This document shows, in pieces, positions 27,129 through 35,596 of a stretch of DNA of 64,000 nucleotides. The first letter of the stretch is position 1. Each line of letters opens with the position of its first letter. A program made the position numbers and the translations under genes. The notes under the pieces were generated by a model that saw only the letters and a program-made list of their open reading frames with translations, was not told where the DNA came from and searched no databases. The stretch is from contig NZ_BQHI01000006.1 in the NCBI RefSeq assembly GCF_021603585.1, positions 293,870 through 357,869 of the forward strand, written 5' to 3'. This stretch comes from Pseudomonas sputi. Lineage in GTDB: Bacteria > Pseudomonadota > Gammaproteobacteria > Pseudomonadales > Pseudomonadaceae.

Positions 27129-28060
27129 GGCCGGCCCTCCCCGCGTGGGTCGAAGGTGTGCACCGCCGGATCGACGACGTGCACCGAGGTGTCGGGCGGA
27201 TCGGGATGTTCATCGTCCTCGACCCGGTTCGGGCCGACCCGCACGTAATGGAAGAACCCGGCCAGCACCGCCGCCCCCATGGCCAGCAGGCCCAAGGGTT
27301 TGCTGATGCCTTTCCACAAGCCCACCAGCGGACTGATCTGGGGGTTGTCCGGCAAACCGGCGTAGATTTTCGGGGTGTCGGCGTGGTGCAGCACGTACAT
27401 GACGTGAGTGCCGCCGACGCCTTCAGGATCATAGAGACCGGCGTTGTCGAAGCCTCGGCTTCTCAGGTCGACGATGCGCTCGGCAGCATGGGTCTTCATG
27501 TCGTCCTTGGTGCCGAACACGATGGCGCCGGTCGGGCAGGTTTTTACGCAGGCCGGTTCCAGCCCCACCGCCACCCGGTCCGAACACAAAGTGCATTTGT
27601 AGGCCTTGTGATCCTTCTGCGAAATGCGCGGGATGTTGAACGGGCAACCGGTGATGCAATAACCGCAGCCGATGCAGTGGTCCTGATCGAAATCGACGAT
27701 GCCGTTGGCGTGCTTGATGATCGCGCCGGGGCTGGGGCACGCCGCCAGGCAACCGGGCTCGGCGCAATGCATGCAGCCGTCCTTGCGGATCAGCCATTCG
27801 AGGTTGCCGGCGTCGGTTTCGTGCTCGGTGAAGCGCATCAGCGTCCATGAATCGGCGCTCAGGTCCTGTGGATTGTCGTAGGTGCCGTGGTTGTGGCCGA
27901 CCTCGTCGCGCAACTCGTTCCATTCCGAGCACGCGACCTGACAGGCCTTGCAGCCGATGCATTTGGTGGTGTCGATCAGCTTGGCCACCTGCTCCTGATC
28001 GCGTATCGAAGGCGCCGGGGTGGTGGTGGCCGAGCGGGCAATGATGTCTTGGCTGGCCAT
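27125..28060 (-). CDS. fdnH: formate dehydrogenase beta subunit, four [4Fe-4S] clusters
   Basis: 311 residues, GGAG before the ATG. Four ferredoxin-type motifs are visible: [43 protein letters not shown] and CTLCSDR...CVKTCP. A single transmembrane helix near the C-terminus ([19 protein letters not shown]) faces the periplasm side as in FdnH/FdoH. The subunit wires the selenocysteine/molybdenum site to the cytochrome. It is 14 bases after fdnG and overlaps fdnI. Confidence 0.95.
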   Translation of the reverse strand: MASQDIIARSATTTPAPSIRDQEQVAKLIDTTKCIGCKACQVACSEWNELRDEVGHNHGTYDNPQDLSADSWTLMRFTEHETDAGNLEWLIRKDGCMHCAEPGCLAACPSPGAIIKHANGIVDFDQDHCIGCGYCITGCPFNIPRISQKDHKAYKCTLCSDRVAVGLEPACVKTCPTGAIVFGTKDDMKTHAAERIVDLRSRGFDNAGLYDPEGVGGTHVMYVLHHADTPKIYAGLPDNPQISPLVGLWKGISKPLGLLAMGAAVLAGFFHYVRVGPNRVEDDEHPDPPDTSVHVVDPAVHTFDPRGEGRP

Positions 28061-28074
28061 CTAAAGATTCTCCA

Positions 28075-31000
28075 TCAGAGCTTCTCCACGTTGACCAGGA
28101 ACGACTTGGATTCCGGGGTCTGTGTATTGCCATCGCCGAGGAACGGCACCAGGGTGTTGGTCAGGTAACCGTGGCGCGTCAGGCCGGTGAAGCCCCAGTG
28201 CAGCGGAATGCCGATCTGGTGCACCACCTGGTTGTTGACCTGCAGCGGCCGGATCCTTTTGGTCACCACCGCCACCGCTTCAATGAACCCGCGCTTGCAG
28301 CTGACCCGCACCCGGTCGCCGGCAACGATGCCCTTCTCTTTCGCCAGCACTTCGCCGATTTCCACGAATTGCTCGGGTTGGGCAATCGCGTTCAACTTGC
28401 AGTGCTTGCTCCAGAAATGGAAATGCTCGGTCAACCGGTAACTGGTGGCGGCGTACGGGTAATCCTTGGCCACGCCGAGGCTGTCCCACACCGAATCGAA
28501 GATCCGCGCCGCCGGGTTGTTGGTGGCTTTTTTGTTTTCGGGGTGCAGCGGGTTGATGCCGATCGGCGTTTCGAACGGCTCGTAGTGCTCGGGGAATGGC
28601 CCTTCGTTCATCTTGTCGACGGCGAAGAACCGCGCCACGCCTTCGGGGTTCATGATGAACGGGTTCATCCCGGCTTCCGGCGGCACGTCGGCCTTGTAGT
28701 CCGGCACGTCGGTGCCGCCCCAGGCCTTGCCGTTCCACCAGACCAGGCGTTTTTTCGGATCCCAGGGTTTGCCTGCGACGTCCGCCGAGGCCCGGTTGTA
28801 GAGAATCCGCCGGTTGGCCGGCCAGGCCCATGCCCAGCCCTGATGCTGATGCATGCCATAAGGGTCGTTGTTGTCGCGACGGGCCATCTGGTTGCCGGCT
28901 TCGGTCCAGCTGCCGCAGAAGATCCAGCAACCGGACGCGGTGCTGCCGTCATCCCTGAGCTGGGCGAACCCGGCCAGTTGCGAATTGCCCTTGATCGCCG
29001 CCCCCGTAGCATCGGTGAAATCAGTGGTGGCGTAGCCGTTGATCTCTTTGGCGATCTCTTCCGGCGAGGGTTCTTCGGCGATCTTGTACGGCCACGACAG
29101 TTTCAGCAGCGGATCGGCGAACTTGCCGCCCTCGGCCTGATAACGCTCACGCAGGCGCAGGAACAGCGCACTCATGATCTGCACGTCGGTGCGCGCCTCG
29201 CCGGGGCCGTCGGCGCCTTTCCAGTGCCATTGCAGCCAGCGGCTGCTGTTGACCAGCGAGCCTTCCTCTTCGGCAAAGCAGGTGGTCGGCAGCCGAATCA
29301 CTTCGGTCTGGATGTCGGCGCTCTTCACATCGTTGAACGGCCCGACGTGTTCCCAGAATTGCGAGGTCTCGGTGGCCAGCGGGTCCATCACCACCAGCCA
29401 TTTCAGTTTGGCCAGCGCCGCCATCACCCGGTTCTTGTCCGGCAATGCGGCAATCGGGTTGAAGCCCTGGCACATGTAGCCGTTGACCTTGCCCTGCCCC
29501 ATCAGATCGAACACCTTGAGGATGTCGTAGTTGGGGATGTCGAGTTTCGGCAGGTAGTGATAGGCCCACTGGTTCTCGGCGGTGGCATTGGCGCCGTACC
29601 AGGCTTTCATCAGGCTGACGTGGAACTTGCTGTAGTTCTGCCAGTAGGACAGTTGCCCCGGCCGCAACGGGACTTGCGTGCGTTTCTTGATGTAGGCGTT
29701 GTAGTCCTGCTCCATGTCGGTGGGCAGGCTCAGGTAACCCGGCAGCGCGTTGGACAGTAGACCGAGGTCGGTCAGGCCCTGAATGTTGGAGTGCCCGCGC
29801 AAGGCGTTGACCCCGCCGCCGGGCATGCCGACGTTGCCCAGCAACAATTGCACCATCGCCGCGCTGCGGATGATCTGCGAGCCGATCGAGTGTTGGGTCC
29901 AGCCCAGCGCATAGAGAATGGTCATGGTCTTGCCCGGCACCGAGCAAGTGGCGATTTCCTCCCAGATTTTCTTCATGGCATCGACCGGCATGCCGCAGAT
30001 CTGGCTCGCCAGGTCGATGTTGTAGCGGCTGTAATGCTGCTTCATCAGTTGATAGACGCAGCGCGGATCCTGCAGGGTCGGGTCGACTTTGACGAAGCCG
30101 TCGTCACCCAGCTCGTAACCCCAGGTGGATTTATCGGTGTAGCTGCGCTTGGCCGCGTCGTAACCGGTGAACAGTCCGTCCTCGAAGCCGAATCCGGCTC
30201 TGACGATGAACGACACGTCGGTGTAGTTGCGCACGTATTCGTGCTGGATCTTGTCCTCGGTCAGCAGGTAATTGATCAGCCCGCCCATGAACGCGATGTC
30301 GCTGCCGGTGCGAATCGGCGCGTAGTAATCGGCCACGGACGCGGTCCGGGTAAACCTCGGATCGACCACGATCAGCCGCGCGGCGTTGTGCGCCTTGGCT
30401 TCGGTCACCCATTTGAAGCCGCAAGGATGCGCTTCTGCTGTATTGCCGCCCATCACCAGGATCAGATTCGCATTGGCGATATCGGTCCAGGTGTTGGTCA
30501 TGGCTCCACGGCCGTACGTCGGGGCAAGACTTGCCACCGTCGGGCCGTGTCAGACACGCGCCTGGTTATCGAACCCCAGCATGCCGAGACTGCGAATCAC
30601 CTTGTGGGTGATGTAGCCCGCTTCGTTGGACGCCGCCGACGCCGCGAGGAATCCGGTGGTCAGCCAGCGATTCACCGTTTGGCCCTGGGCGTTCTGCTCG
30701 ACGAAATTGGCGTCGCGGTCGGCCTTCATCAGGTCGGCGACGCGGTCGAGGGCTTCATCCCAGGTGATCCGGGTCCATTCGCTGCTGCCGGGCTTGCGCA
30801 CCTGCGGGTACTGCAGGCGGCCGGGGCTGTGAATGAAGTCCAGCAGGCCCGCGCCTTTCGGGCACAGGGTGCCGCGGTTGACCGGGTGGTCGGCGTCGCC
30901 TTCGATGTGGATGATGTTTTGCGCAACGTTCTTCGCCGCATCGCCCTGGCTGTACATGATCAAGCCGCAACCGACCGAGCAATACGGGCAGGTGTTGCGG

Positions 31001-31140
31001 GTTTCATGGGTGTGGGCAAGCTTGAAGTGGCGCACCTGCTCGGCGAAGGCCAGCGTCGGGGCCATGCCCAACGCGCCCAGGCTAGAGCCTGCAAGGCCGA
31101 TACCGGCGACCTTGAAGAACTGACGACGGCTGAGATCCAT
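28075..31140 (-). CDS. fdnG: formate dehydrogenase alpha subunit with selenocysteine (UGA 197)
   Basis: 1,021 residues if the TGA at 30552-30550 is read as Sec; two open frames (28075-30537 and 30550-31239) join in phase across it. The start is the ATG with AGGAG upstream that gives the Tat signal LSRRQFFKVAGIG. A [4Fe-4S] site follows (CPYCSVGCG...CPKG). Sec197 sits in DNQARV-Sec-HGPTVASL, exactly the context of E. coli FdnG Sec196. The rest is the molybdopterin-guanine-dinucleotide fold. It is the periplasmic catalytic subunit oxidising formate to CO2. Decoding needs selABC, present in this window. Confidence 0.96.
30520..30539 (-). promoter_or_regulatory. bacterial SECIS hairpin in fdnG
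   Basis: Ten bases after the UGA the mRNA can fold: CGG, a bulged U, then GGCAA pairing with UUGCC and CCG around a GUC loop. A bulged U on the 5' side and a G-U in the apical loop are the features SelB recognises in the E. coli fdhF/fdnG elements, at nearly the same distance from UGA. Confidence 0.8.
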
Positions 31141-31161
31141 CGTGCACTCCTGATCAGGTGG

Positions 31162-31183
31162 AACCCGGTACTGGTGCCGGGTT
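31162..31183 (-). promoter_or_regulatory. inverted repeat in the fdnG leader
   Basis: AACCCGGTAC (31162-31171) and GTGCCGGGTT (31174-31183) form ten-base arms with one mismatch, 21 to 43 bases upstream of the fdnG ATG. It could be an operator or a leader hairpin near the ribosome site. Confidence 0.4.
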
Positions 31184-31358
31184 TGTTCTGGACAATCACG
31201 GTTGCGGCACATCAGTGCCGACTTTTTCACTGTAGACAAAGCCTCTGCGACCTGTGTGAAAACCGACCGTCGGCCATCCTTGGGTCACAAGTTCGCACCC
31301 GCAGAAGATGGGGCTTATCATGGCGGCCACGACCCCTCTCCGCTCTTAGAGACCGCGC

Positions 31359-32507
31359 ATGACTTTCGATTTTGATCAGGTATTCGACCGCCACGACACC
31401 GGCAGCACCAAGTGGAGCCGCTACCCGGCCGACGTGTTGCCGATGTGGGTCGCTGACATGGATTTCGCCGCGCCGCCGGTGGTCATCGAGGCGCTGCAAC
31501 AACGTCTGCTGCACCCACTGGTCGGCTACAGCGTGGCCCAGGACAACCTGCGCGAGGCCATCGTCGCCGACCTCTGGAACAAATTCGCCTGGCGGGTCAA
31601 ACCCCAGGAACTGATCTTCCTGCCGGGCGTGGAGTCGGGCTTCAACATGGCGCTCAAGGCGCTGGTGCAACCGCAGCAGAACGTCGTGGTGCAAACCCCG
31701 AATTACCCGCCGCTGCGCCACGCACCGGGCCATTGGGGTCTGAACAAGGTTGAACTGGAGTTCAACGCCCAGGCCGACGGCACCTACACCACTGCGCTGG
31801 ACGCCTTGCGTGAATCGCTCAAAGGTGGTGGCGCCCTGCTCCTGAGCAACCCGCACAACCCGATCGGCAAAGTCTTCGACCGTGAAGAACTGCAAGCGGT
31901 GGCAGACATCTGCGTGGCCCAGGACGCCTGGATCATCTCCGACGAGATCCACGCCGAGCTGTGCTACGACGGCCGCGTGCACATTCCGACCGCATCCCTG
32001 AGCCCGGAAATATCCCGCCGCACCATCACCCTGATGTCGGCGAGCAAGGCCTACAACATCGCCGGTCTGAAGACTTCGTTCATGATCATTCAGGACGCTG
32101 CCCTGCGCGAGCGGGTCAACCACGCCCGCTGCGGCATGGTCGACAGCGTCAACCCGCTGGGCATGGAAGCCACCCGCGTGGCCTACAGCGAAGCCGGCCC
32201 TTGGCTTGAGGCACTGAAACAGTACCTGCAAGCCAACCGTGACTGGCTGGTGGAAGCGGTGCGCAACCGCTTGCCCGGCGTGACCCTCAATGTGCCGCAA
32301 GGCACGTATCTGGCCTGGCTCGATTGCTCGGCGCTGGATCTGGACGACCCGCAGAAGTTCTTCCTGGACCGCGCCCGGGTCGGCCTCAGCCCGGGCCTGG
32401 ACTTTGGCGACCACAGCCAGCCATTCGTGCGCCTGAACTTTGGTTGCCCGCGGTCGATGCTGGAAGAAGGCATTGCCCGGATGGAGCGAGCCCTCAAGTC
32501 CCGGTAA
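31359..32507 (+). CDS. PLP-dependent C-S lyase, PatB/MalY type
   Basis: 382 residues, fold type I aminotransferase-like. It opens FDQVFDRHDTGSTKWSRYP and contains LPMWVADMDF, both hallmarks of MalY/PatB cystathionine beta-lyases. The Schiff-base Lys is in MSASKAYNIAGLK, the substrate-binding NPHNPIGKVF is present, and the phosphate-binding Arg lies in VRLNFGCPR. The expected reaction is beta-elimination of cystathionine or other cysteine conjugates to pyruvate, ammonia and a thiol. It is single, divergent from fdnG over 218 bases. Aminotransferase activity is an alternative. Confidence 0.87.
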   Translation: MTFDFDQVFDRHDTGSTKWSRYPADVLPMWVADMDFAAPPVVIEALQQRLLHPLVGYSVAQDNLREAIVADLWNKFAWRVKPQELIFLPGVESGFNMALKALVQPQQNVVVQTPNYPPLRHAPGHWGLNKVELEFNAQADGTYTTALDALRESLKGGGALLLSNPHNPIGKVFDREELQAVADICVAQDAWIISDEIHAELCYDGRVHIPTASLSPEISRRTITLMSASKAYNIAGLKTSFMIIQDAALRERVNHARCGMVDSVNPLGMEATRVAYSEAGPWLEALKQYLQANRDWLVEAVRNRLPGVTLNVPQGTYLAWLDCSALDLDDPQKFFLDRARVGLSPGLDFGDHSQPFVRLNFGCPRSMLEEGIARMERALKSR

Positions 32508-32602
32508 TCGAGTCAGGGCAAACCCAAGCGTCAATCCGATCGAACTCAGCTCGAGCGGGCCGGGTCAACCGGCCTACCTGCCATGAGACCCGGAGATTGA
32601 CG

Positions 32603-33460
32603 ATGACCGATTACCCAAAACCCCCGTTCCCGAAACAGGCGCAAGCAGTTCCCGGCTCCCAGCGCAACATGGAGCCGTACCCCGATTGCGGCGAACAGAG
32701 CTACACCGGCTCCGGTCGGTTGGCCGGCAAGATTGCCTTGATCACCGGTGCCGACAGTGGCATCGGTCGGGCGGTCGCGATCGCCTTCGCCCGCGAAGGT
32801 GCCGATGTAGCGGTCGCCTACCTCAACGAACACGAAGACGCCCAAGAGACTGCGCGCTGGGTCGAACAGGCCGGCCGCCAGTGCCTGTTGCTGCCCGGCG
32901 ACATCGCACAGAAAGCCCAGTGCCAGGCGTTGGTCGACAAAACCGTCGAGCGCTTTGGCCGCATCGATGTGCTGGTCAACAACGCAGCTTTCCAGATGAC
33001 CCACGAAACCTTCGAGGAAATTCCCGATGACGAATGGGTGATGACCTTCGACGTCAACATCACCGCGATCTTCCGCCTGTGCCAGGCCGCCATCAAACAC
33101 ATGGGCCCCGGTGCCTCGATCATCAACACCAGTTCGATCAATTCGGACATGCCCAAGCCCTCCCTGCTCGCCTATGCGACCACCAAAGGCGCCATCGCCA
33201 ATTTCACCGGTGGGCTGGCGCAGATGCTCGGCCCAAGGGAGATCCGCGTGAATTGCGTGGCGCCGGGGCCCATCTGGACGCCGCTGATCGTCTCGACCAT
33301 GCCGGACGAGGAAGTGCAGAACTTCGGCGAGCAAACGCCACTCGGCCGTCCCGGCCAGCCGGTGGAGGTCGCGCCGATCTACGTGCTGCTGGCATCGGAT
33401 GAAGCCAGCTACATCACCGGCCAGCGCTATGGCGTGACCGGCGGCAAACCGATGCTCTGA
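32603..33460 (+). CDS. SDR oxidoreductase, YghA-like
   Basis: 285 residues from MTDYPKPPFPKQ, with GGAG before the ATG; the longer open frame overlaps the lyase gene. An extended N-terminus before the Rossmann fold (PFPKQAQAVPGSQRNMEP) is typical of the YghA/YdaD group. Motifs are TGADSGIG, NNAAFQ, catalytic Ser in NTSSINSD, then YATTK, and the end GVTGGKPML. These enzymes are often induced by osmotic or general stress. It is 95 bases after the lyase and 90 bases before a leader ORF and antiporter, a setting compatible with a stress role. Confidence 0.88.
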   Translation: MTDYPKPPFPKQAQAVPGSQRNMEPYPDCGEQSYTGSGRLAGKIALITGADSGIGRAVAIAFAREGADVAVAYLNEHEDAQETARWVEQAGRQCLLLPGDIAQKAQCQALVDKTVERFGRIDVLVNNAAFQMTHETFEEIPDDEWVMTFDVNITAIFRLCQAAIKHMGPGASIINTSSINSDMPKPSLLAYATTKGAIANFTGGLAQMLGPREIRVNCVAPGPIWTPLIVSTMPDEEVQNFGEQTPLGRPGQPVEVAPIYVLLASDEASYITGQRYGVTGGKPML

Positions 33461-33550
33461 ACCGCTTGCCAGAAAAAGTGAACCGCTGGACAGGGCGACC
33501 TCTCCATACCTTTATGGCCCACTCGGGTTGCAAGAAATCAGGAGGTCGTC

Positions 33551-33595
33551 ATGTCGGGGCGGCATCGAACTGACCTCACGGGTCGTGCGGCATGA
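33551..33595 (+). CDS. 14-codon leader ORF before the antiporter
   Basis: ATG with a perfect AGGAGG (33540-33545) five bases upstream encodes MSGRHRTDLTGRAA. Its TGA overlaps the antiporter ATG as ATGA. The antiporter itself has only a weak ribosome site inside this ORF, so ribosomes finishing the leader probably re-initiate there. The peptide has no known function. Confidence 0.5.
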   Translation: MSGRHRTDLTGRAA

Positions 33596-34953
33596 ACTTC
33601 ATCATCTGGGTGGCGGTACTCGGTGCCGTGCTGCTGACCCTGGCGCTGACGTCGTCGTACCTGCGCTGGATGCCGGTCACAACATCGGCTGTCTGTCTGC
33701 TGCTGGGCGTCGGCATCGGGCCGGCGGGCCTCGATCTGCTGAAACTGCCGCTGGACGAAGCCTCCTTGTGGATGGAGCACCTGACTGAAGTCGCGGTGCT
33801 GTTTTCCCTGTTCGTCTGCGGTTTGAAGTTGCGGTTGCCGTTGCGCGATAAACGCTGGCGGATTGCATTTGGCCTGGCGGGCCCGGTGATGGTGCTGACG
33901 ATCATTGGCGTCTGCCTGTTGCTGCATTTTGGCCTGAACCTGGATTGGGGCCCTTCGCTGTTGATCGGAGCGATTCTGGCGCCTACAGACCCGGTGCTCG
34001 CGGCGCTGGTGCAGGTTAACGATGCGCGGGACGTCGACAGCGTGCGGTTCGGCCTGTCCGGCGAGGCCGGGCTCAATGACGGGATCGCCTTTGCGTTCGT
34101 GATCCTCGGTCTGTTGTTGCTGCGCGGTGAAGGGCTTGCCGCCGAATGGCCCGAGTGGGTACTGCGCAGCGTGCTCTGGGCAGTTCCCGCCGGGTTGCTC
34201 TGCGGGTACTGGATGGGCCGCGGCATCGGCCGCCTGACCCTGTCACTGCGCATCCACAACGATGACAGCACCCTCAGCCCCAACGACTATCTGGCCCTGG
34301 CGTTGATTGCGCTGGCCTATGTCGTGGCTGAATCCATGGGTGGCTACGGCTTTCTGTCGGTATTCGCCGCCGGCCTCGGCTTGCGTCAGGAAGAAGTCAA
34401 TTCTACCGGCGCCCACCAACCGCCCGCCGAGCACATGGTGCAACCGGTTGTCGGTCATCAGAACGTCGAGCCGCAGCAGGCGGTGCACGGCGATACCGAG
34501 CGGCTGGAAGACAGCCAGGTGGCGGCTGGCATCATGATGGGCGACATGCTCGCGTTCGGCGGTCTGGTGGAACGGGCGATGGAAGTGTTTCTGGTCACGC
34601 TGCTGGGTGTGGTGCTGGTCAGTCACTGGGATTGGCGCGCGCTGCTGGTCGGCGGGGTCTTGTTCTGTGTCATTCGCCCGGCCTGCGTGGCGTTGATGCC
34701 ATGGGGCTCACTGCTTGCACGACGCCAGCGACTGCTCATCGGCTGGTTCGGTATTCGCGGCATCGGCAGTCTGTTCTACCTCTTCTATGCGCTGAACCAC
34801 GGGCTGACCGACAACGTGGCCACGCTGTGCACCGATCTGACCCTTTCGGTGGTGGCACTGAGTATTCTGCTGCACGGTATCAGCACCCAGCCGATTCTCG
34901 CCCGCTACGCGCGGCGTAAAAAACCGGGCGAACCCGAACAGGATCACCCCTGA
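33592..34953 (+). CDS. cation/proton antiporter (CPA1, NhaP-like)
   Basis: 453 residues with about twelve hydrophobic segments. The CPA1 signatures are visible: SLLIGAILAPTDPVLA (the unwound-helix Asp region) and GEAGLNDGIAFAFVIL (the ND ion-binding pair). Lys/Arg-poor helices follow, and WFGIRGIGSLFYLFYAL provides the conserved Arg. A hydrophilic stretch around residues 270-305 (TGAHQPPAEHMVQ) is a loop insertion between helices and contains several His. The protein should exchange Na+ or K+ for H+ at the inner membrane. Translation is apparently coupled to a 14-codon leader ORF. Confidence 0.88.
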   Translation: MNFIIWVAVLGAVLLTLALTSSYLRWMPVTTSAVCLLLGVGIGPAGLDLLKLPLDEASLWMEHLTEVAVLFSLFVCGLKLRLPLRDKRWRIAFGLAGPVMVLTIIGVCLLLHFGLNLDWGPSLLIGAILAPTDPVLAALVQVNDARDVDSVRFGLSGEAGLNDGIAFAFVILGLLLLRGEGLAAEWPEWVLRSVLWAVPAGLLCGYWMGRGIGRLTLSLRIHNDDSTLSPNDYLALALIALAYVVAESMGGYGFLSVFAAGLGLRQEEVNSTGAHQPPAEHMVQPVVGHQNVEPQQAVHGDTERLEDSQVAAGIMMGDMLAFGGLVERAMEVFLVTLLGVVLVSHWDWRALLVGGVLFCVIRPACVALMPWGSLLARRQRLLIGWFGIRGIGSLFYLFYALNHGLTDNVATLCTDLTLSVVALSILLHGISTQPILARYARRKKPGEPEQDHP

Positions 34954-34980
34954 CGGGTGGGTTTGAGCGCGGTGGTGCTT

Positions 34981-35517
34981 TCAGCTTCCCGGGTTGGTCA
35001 CTTGAATGTAGAACGCATAGCTGCCGAGCAACATCCAGAACGTGGCAAAGATCCACGGCGTACGAATGGAAAACAGCAGTGACTTGCGGTAGCCCTTGTG
35101 GCTCGATTCCATTTCGCTGAACAGCGGCGATTCGTCATAAGCCAGCCCCATCAGCGGTTCGCTGCGCAGCAGTTCACTCTGCTTGAAGTGCCAATGATCG
35201 ATGATGTCGTAGGCGGCACGGATTCCCGGCCAGGCGTTGAGCGAACTGAGCAGCCCGAGCAGCGCCAGAAACGGTGGCACCACCAGGGTGAACAATTTGC
35301 CCCACTCGGGGTTGAGGTTGGCCATGCAGGACGCAAACGCAATCACCAGAAACGATTGCGCGGCCAGGTAGGCGTCGGTGCGGTTGGCCAGAATGCTGGT
35401 TTCGTACTGGATTTCCCGTCGGTAGAAATCCAGTCGTTCCTTGGGTGAGCCGAACATTTTGGCATCGTGTTCAGTCAAGGCTTCTTCGGCGGTCGGTTGG
35501 GTCAGTATGCGTGGCAC
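34981..35517 (-). CDS. small membrane protein, 178 aa, possibly RipA/SLATT-like
   Basis: Starts at GTG with GGAG eight bases upstream. The protein has a hydrophilic N-terminus (MFGSPKERLDFYRREIQYETSIL), two close hydrophobic segments near residues 50-95, a long charged cytoplasmic helix region, and a last hydrophobic helix near the C-terminus (FATFWMLLGSYAFYIQV). The layout and the helical juxtamembrane part recall RipA/SLATT-like membrane proteins, but I cannot establish this. It stands between an antiporter and a hybrid kinase on the same strand as the latter. Confidence 0.65.
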   Translation of the reverse strand: MPRILTQPTAEEALTEHDAKMFGSPKERLDFYRREIQYETSILANRTDAYLAAQSFLVIAFASCMANLNPEWGKLFTLVVPPFLALLGLLSSLNAWPGIRAAYDIIDHWHFKQSELLRSEPLMGLAYDESPLFSEMESSHKGYRKSLLFSIRTPWIFATFWMLLGSYAFYIQVTNPGS

Positions 35518-35596
35518 GGGAAACGCTCCGGAAACAAAGCGTTTGGAGGCGTCCGGAATCGGACAAGTTCAGCTGGATCCCGTCCTCCCCCCCGGT

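Noticed and set aside
28075-31140. fdnG as a pseudogene broken by a nonsense codon
   Set aside because: The UGA is in the Sec context with a SECIS hairpin and selABC are in the window.
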